Assembly: GCA_017547585.1 (NCBI GenBank)
Contig: JAFYPH010000064.1
Span: forward strand, 1-33,615
DNA length: 33,615 nucleotides
Direction of reading: 5' to 3'
Source: Bacteroidaceae bacterium
GTDB lineage: Bacteria > Bacteroidota > Bacteroidia > Bacteroidales > Bacteroidaceae
A program made the position numbers and the translations under genes. Numbering within the stretch: the first letter of the stretch is position 1; every line of letters starts with the position of its first letter. Below are positions 31,058 to 33,615 of this stretch, piece by piece. The notes beneath the pieces are model-generated. The model was not told where the DNA came from, did not search any database, and saw only the letters and a list, made by a program, of their open reading frames with translations.

Positions 31058-33040
31058 TTATACGTTCAGGGCGCACTCGCCGAATCCGTAGTCGCGCAGC
31101 TGGTTGTTCAGTGCCTGCTGGGTCTCTTTCAAGAACTTATAGTTCTGCATAATCTCCTGTGCAAGCTCGGCGCTCTGCATGGTTGCGGGCTCTTTCAGCT
31201 TTTTCATCGTCTCCTTCAGCATTTCGTCCACAAGGCTCAGCTTGTAGCTGATTGCGAGGCGTGTGGCGTGCTCGAATAGTATGGCTGTCTCGTTGCGCTC
31301 CTCTTCGTCGGCCTTCTCCTGGAAGAATTTGCTCAGCATGTAACGGTCGTTGCACAGCTCTGCCGTTAGACGCGAGATTTCTGCGTCGGGGTGGGCGAGG
31401 AAGTGCTTCTCGGCAATAAAGTCAGGCTTTTCGGCCTCTTTTGCTGCCTCTTCGAATATCTTTTTGTACAGCGGATGGCTGAATTCTATTCCGTCGCCGG
31501 CGATGGAGTAGTTCATGTTCGAAATTACGCTCTCGGTGAACGATGGGGTGCCGCTTGCGGGGTCCTCGGGCACGAGTAGCGGCTTTTCTCCGTTGCGTAA
31601 TATAAATTGTATTATCGCGCGTTCCTTATTATATATAGTATTGTTCTCGCCGATGAATGCGGCTGCTATATTTTCCTGTGCGGGTGTTTCGTCTGTCTCC
31701 TCTCCGTTAGCTTGCTTGCCATACTGCTCCTGTGCGCTCTGGCGGCGCAGTTTCGCAATCTCCGAAACAAGCACCTGCTCTTTCGCCTGCAATATTTCGC
31801 TGCACTTTTTTGTGTATTCGCTGCGCAGAATGTCGTTGGGGATTACCGAAATACTTTTTACGACGTCGGCTATGAGGCCCGAGCGACGTATGGGGTCGTT
31901 GCCCGCCTCGTCCAGCAGCAGGTTGGTCTTGAAGGTGATGAAGTCCACCTGGTTGTCCTTTAGGAACTGCTCCACCTCTTCGGTCGAGTGCTTCTGTGCG
32001 TAGCTGTCGGGGTCCTCGCCGTCGGGCAGCAGTGCCACCTTTATGTTCAGTCCCTCGCGCAGCAGCATGTCTATTCCGCGCAACGAGGCTTTTATTCCTG
32101 CCTTGTCGCCGTCGTAGAGCAGCAGCATGTTATTTGTGAAGCGGTGCACCAGACGTATCTGCTCTATGGTGAGCGATGTTCCCGACGATGCAACCACGTT
32201 TTTTATTCCCGCCTGGTGCAGCGAGATTACGTCAAGGTAGCCCTCGACCATTATACAGAAATCCTTTTGGATGATTGCCTGCTTGGCGAAATATATTCCG
32301 TAGAGGTGGTCGCTCTTGTGGTAAATTTCCGACTCGGGTGAGTTTATGTACTTTCCCACTTTGGGGTTATTCTGCATCACTCGGCCGCCAAAGGCTACCA
32401 CTTTTCCCGACACTGTGTGTACGGGGAACATTACTCGGCCCCAGAAACGATCAAGCTGGCGGCCATCTTCGGTGGTGAAGCATAGTCCGGTCTTGTCCAC
32501 GAGTTTGGGATTGAATCCGTCGGCAACCGCTTTTTTTGCGTATGCGTCGCGGCGCTCGGGCGAATATCCGAGCCCGAACTTCACTATCGTCTCCTCGTTT
32601 ATGCCTCGATGGCGAAAATAGCTCAGTGCGATGTTAATACCCTCGTCGCTCTTGTGCAGGTTGTCCACAAAATATTTGTGCGCATGCTGGTTGATGACGA
32701 AAAGACTCTCGCGCAGGCTCTCGCGCTCCTTCTCCTCGTTGGTGAGTTCGCGCTCCTTTACCTCTATATTATATTTACGCGCGAGCCACTTCAATGCCTC
32801 GTAGTAGCTCAGCTGCTCGTGCTCCATTATAAAATGTACGGGGTTGCCGCCTTTGCCACATCCGAAACATTTCCAAATGTTCTTTGCGGGCGAAACGATG
32901 AACGACGGGGTTTTTTCGTCGTGGAAGGGGCACAAGCCTAAAAGATTGATGCCGCGTTTGCGCAAGGCAACAAAGTCCGATACCACCTCTTCTACTTTGG
33001 CGGCGTCAATAATTCTTTCAATGGTGCTGCGGTCAATCAT
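31058..33040 (-). CDS. dnaG: DNA primase
   Basis: DnaG makes the RNA primers for replication. The 660-residue protein has the CHC2 zinc ribbon (Cys37, His40, Cys58, Cys61 in LCPFHDEKTPSF and KCFGCGKGG). The RNA polymerase core follows, with YFRHRGINEETIVKFGLGYS and the TOPRIM motifs VEGYLDVISLHQ (Glu266) and LLYDGDKAG (Asp310, Asp312). The C-terminal helicase-interacting part (about 430-660) is less conserved. I start at the ATG at 33040; the reading from 33100 adds 20 residues not expected in DnaG, which begins just before the zinc ribbon. TAAATTTG (33137-33130, minus strand) is a candidate -7. The gene is divergent from the putative rRNA promoter. Confidence 0.97.
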   Translation of the reverse strand: MIDRSTIERIIDAAKVEEVVSDFVALRKRGINLLGLCPFHDEKTPSFIVSPAKNIWKCFGCGKGGNPVHFIMEHEQLSYYEALKWLARKYNIEVKERELTNEEKERESLRESLFVINQHAHKYFVDNLHKSDEGINIALSYFRHRGINEETIVKFGLGYSPERRDAYAKKAVADGFNPKLVDKTGLCFTTEDGRQLDRFWGRVMFPVHTVSGKVVAFGGRVMQNNPKVGKYINSPESEIYHKSDHLYGIYFAKQAIIQKDFCIMVEGYLDVISLHQAGIKNVVASSGTSLTIEQIRLVHRFTNNMLLLYDGDKAGIKASLRGIDMLLREGLNIKVALLPDGEDPDSYAQKHSTEEVEQFLKDNQVDFITFKTNLLLDEAGNDPIRRSGLIADVVKSISVIPNDILRSEYTKKCSEILQAKEQVLVSEIAKLRRQSAQEQYGKQANGEETDETPAQENIAAAFIGENNTIYNKERAIIQFILRNGEKPLLVPEDPASGTPSFTESVISNMNYSIAGDGIEFSHPLYKKIFEEAAKEAEKPDFIAEKHFLAHPDAEISRLTAELCNDRYMLSKFFQEKADEEERNETAILFEHATRLAISYKLSLVDEMLKETMKKLKEPATMQSAELAQEIMQNYKFLKETQQALNNQLRDYGFGECALNV

Positions 33041-33129
33041 CTTTTTGTTGTCGTTTAGTGCAAGGTAGCGGCTGAAAAATCTCTTTATTTTACATCGCAC
33101 ACCTGCTGTTTTTGTGTCGTTTCTGATGC

Positions 33130-33137
33130 AAATTTAA
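33130..33137 (-). promoter_or_regulatory. Candidate -7 element of the dnaG promoter
   Basis: Minus-strand TAAATTTG, followed by C, matches TAnnTTTG about 90 bases before the dnaG ATG. No TTTG occurs at the right spacing, so support is limited to one box. Confidence 0.4.
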
Positions 33138-33348
33138 AAAATTTTGCTCGATTTTGGAATTTTCTTCGTGTTTTTATCTGTTTGAGAGAGAAATTTTTTG
33201 TCGATTTTTTCTTTGTTTGCCCCCGTTTTTCGCCTATATGTAAAAATGTTTCCAAAATGTTGAAAATTTTTTCTTGCGTCAAATATTTGAAATTCAGCAA
33301 GATGGCGAAAAGTTGCAAAATTTCTTCGAAAAAAACTCTCGAAAAAGT

Positions 33349-33378
33349 TTTGTAGTTTAAAAATTTGCTGTACCTTTG
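33349..33378 (+). promoter_or_regulatory. Strong promoter of a probable rRNA operon
   Basis: TTTG (33349-33352), 18 bases and TACCTTTG (33371-33378) match the Bacteroidetes promoter. The 12-base core TGTACCTTTGCA is shared with the tRNA-Glu promoter. About 240 bases upstream of it (33110-33348) are very AT-rich with A and T tracts and hold no gene, resembling an UP-element-like region. Confidence 0.8.
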
Positions 33379-33382
33379 CACT

Positions 33383-33615
33383 CGCTTTCGACAAGGAACG
33401 CAGTTCCCTTGAAAGCGATACGATCCTTGAAAACATTCCATACAGACATAGCAGTACAGCGGTCTTCTAAATTACACTTCTCTGATGAGAGGCAGTAAGA
33501 TTAAGAGACGCTATATAAATTGTACAGGAACGAAAAACGAACCGTCAATATTTTAGATTAAGTATCAGCCAAAATACGATAAAATCCGGTCAGTATCAGA
33601 CAACAATTCACTACC
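33383..33615 (+). other. Structured leader, probably of an rRNA operon starting beyond the window
   Basis: The leader begins near 33385 and has no plausible coding frame. CGCTTTC (33383-33389) pairs with GAAAGCG (33411-33417), and inside it AAGGAAC (393-399 of that block) pairs with GTTCCCTT apart from one bulge, making a strong hairpin at the transcript start. Next comes GATCCTTGAAAAC (33422-33434), which resembles an rRNA antitermination boxA (GNTCTTTGAnAA). A long non-coding AT-rich stretch then runs to the edge, with AGTATCAG repeated at 33561 and 33592. Such a layout is typical for the 16S leader in Bacteroidetes, but no mature rRNA sequence is inside the window. Confidence 0.6.

Noticed and set aside
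33041-33100. Longer start for dnaG
   Set aside because: Adds 20 residues ahead of the MIDRSTIER start typical of DnaG; the extension has no family support.
33085-33441. Minus-strand open frame (118 codons) in the AT-rich region before dnaG
   Set aside because: Phe/Lys-rich translation expected from AT-rich non-coding DNA; it covers the strong plus-strand promoter.

Overview
The window looks like chromosomal housekeeping DNA from a member of the Bacteroidota, most likely order Bacteroidales; the genus cannot be fixed from this sequence. Promoters of the Bacteroidetes type (TTTG, about 19 bases, TAnnTTTG) stand in front of gyrB, tRNA-Glu, recO and the right-hand leader. Shine-Dalgarno sequences are mostly absent. 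The gene blocks (dcw cluster; GT2/DUF1599/DoxX-like/tpiA/SPOR/folE) and protein sizes also fit that group. MurE carries the DNPR motif of meso-diaminopimelate-adding enzymes.

Layout. 1-141: C-terminal end of an ISL3/ISAon1-like transposase and the probable IS end. 179-1935 (minus): AraC-type regulator and a secreted VanX-type D-Ala-D-Ala dipeptidase. 1948-4523 (minus): gyrB with its own promoter and terminator, then a tRNA-Glu-rpsT unit. 4614-5455 (plus): recO, divergent from tRNA-Glu, ending in a strong hairpin shared with the end of the dcw operon. 5477-21270 (minus): a compact 14-gene division and cell-wall cluster, in transcription order mraZ, rsmH, ftsL-like, ftsI (with PASTA), murE, mraY, murD, ftsW, murG, murC, ftsQ, ftsA, ftsZ and a GatB/YqeY protein. 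21370-26301 (minus): a secreted C1 peptidase (PepC/bleomycin hydrolase family) and mfd. 26498-31053 (plus): GT2 polyprenol-phosphate sugar synthase, DUF1599 protein, DoxX/MauE-like membrane protein, tpiA, SPOR protein and folE, ending in a T9 terminator. 31058-33040 (minus): dnaG. 33041-33615: AT-rich divergent region, then a strong promoter and structured leader that probably feeds an rRNA operon just beyond the window.

The dcw genes act together. MurC, MurD and MurE extend the UDP-MurNAc peptide, MraY and MurG make lipid I and lipid II, and FtsW/FtsI polymerise and cross-link septal wall. FtsQ/FtsL and FtsA/FtsZ build the divisome. MraZ probably represses the operon through two perfect 10-bp repeats just upstream.

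I saw no CRISPR array, prophage, defence island or clearly new system. The points most worth a second look are regulatory or architectural: the MraZ-type repeats, the tRNA-Glu-rpsT transcript with back-to-back promoters, the perfect palindrome next to the gyrB promoter, the GC-rich hairpin just before the dipeptidase start, the duplicated DUF1599 protein, and the DoxX-like protein with a thioredoxin-like domain lacking CXXC.
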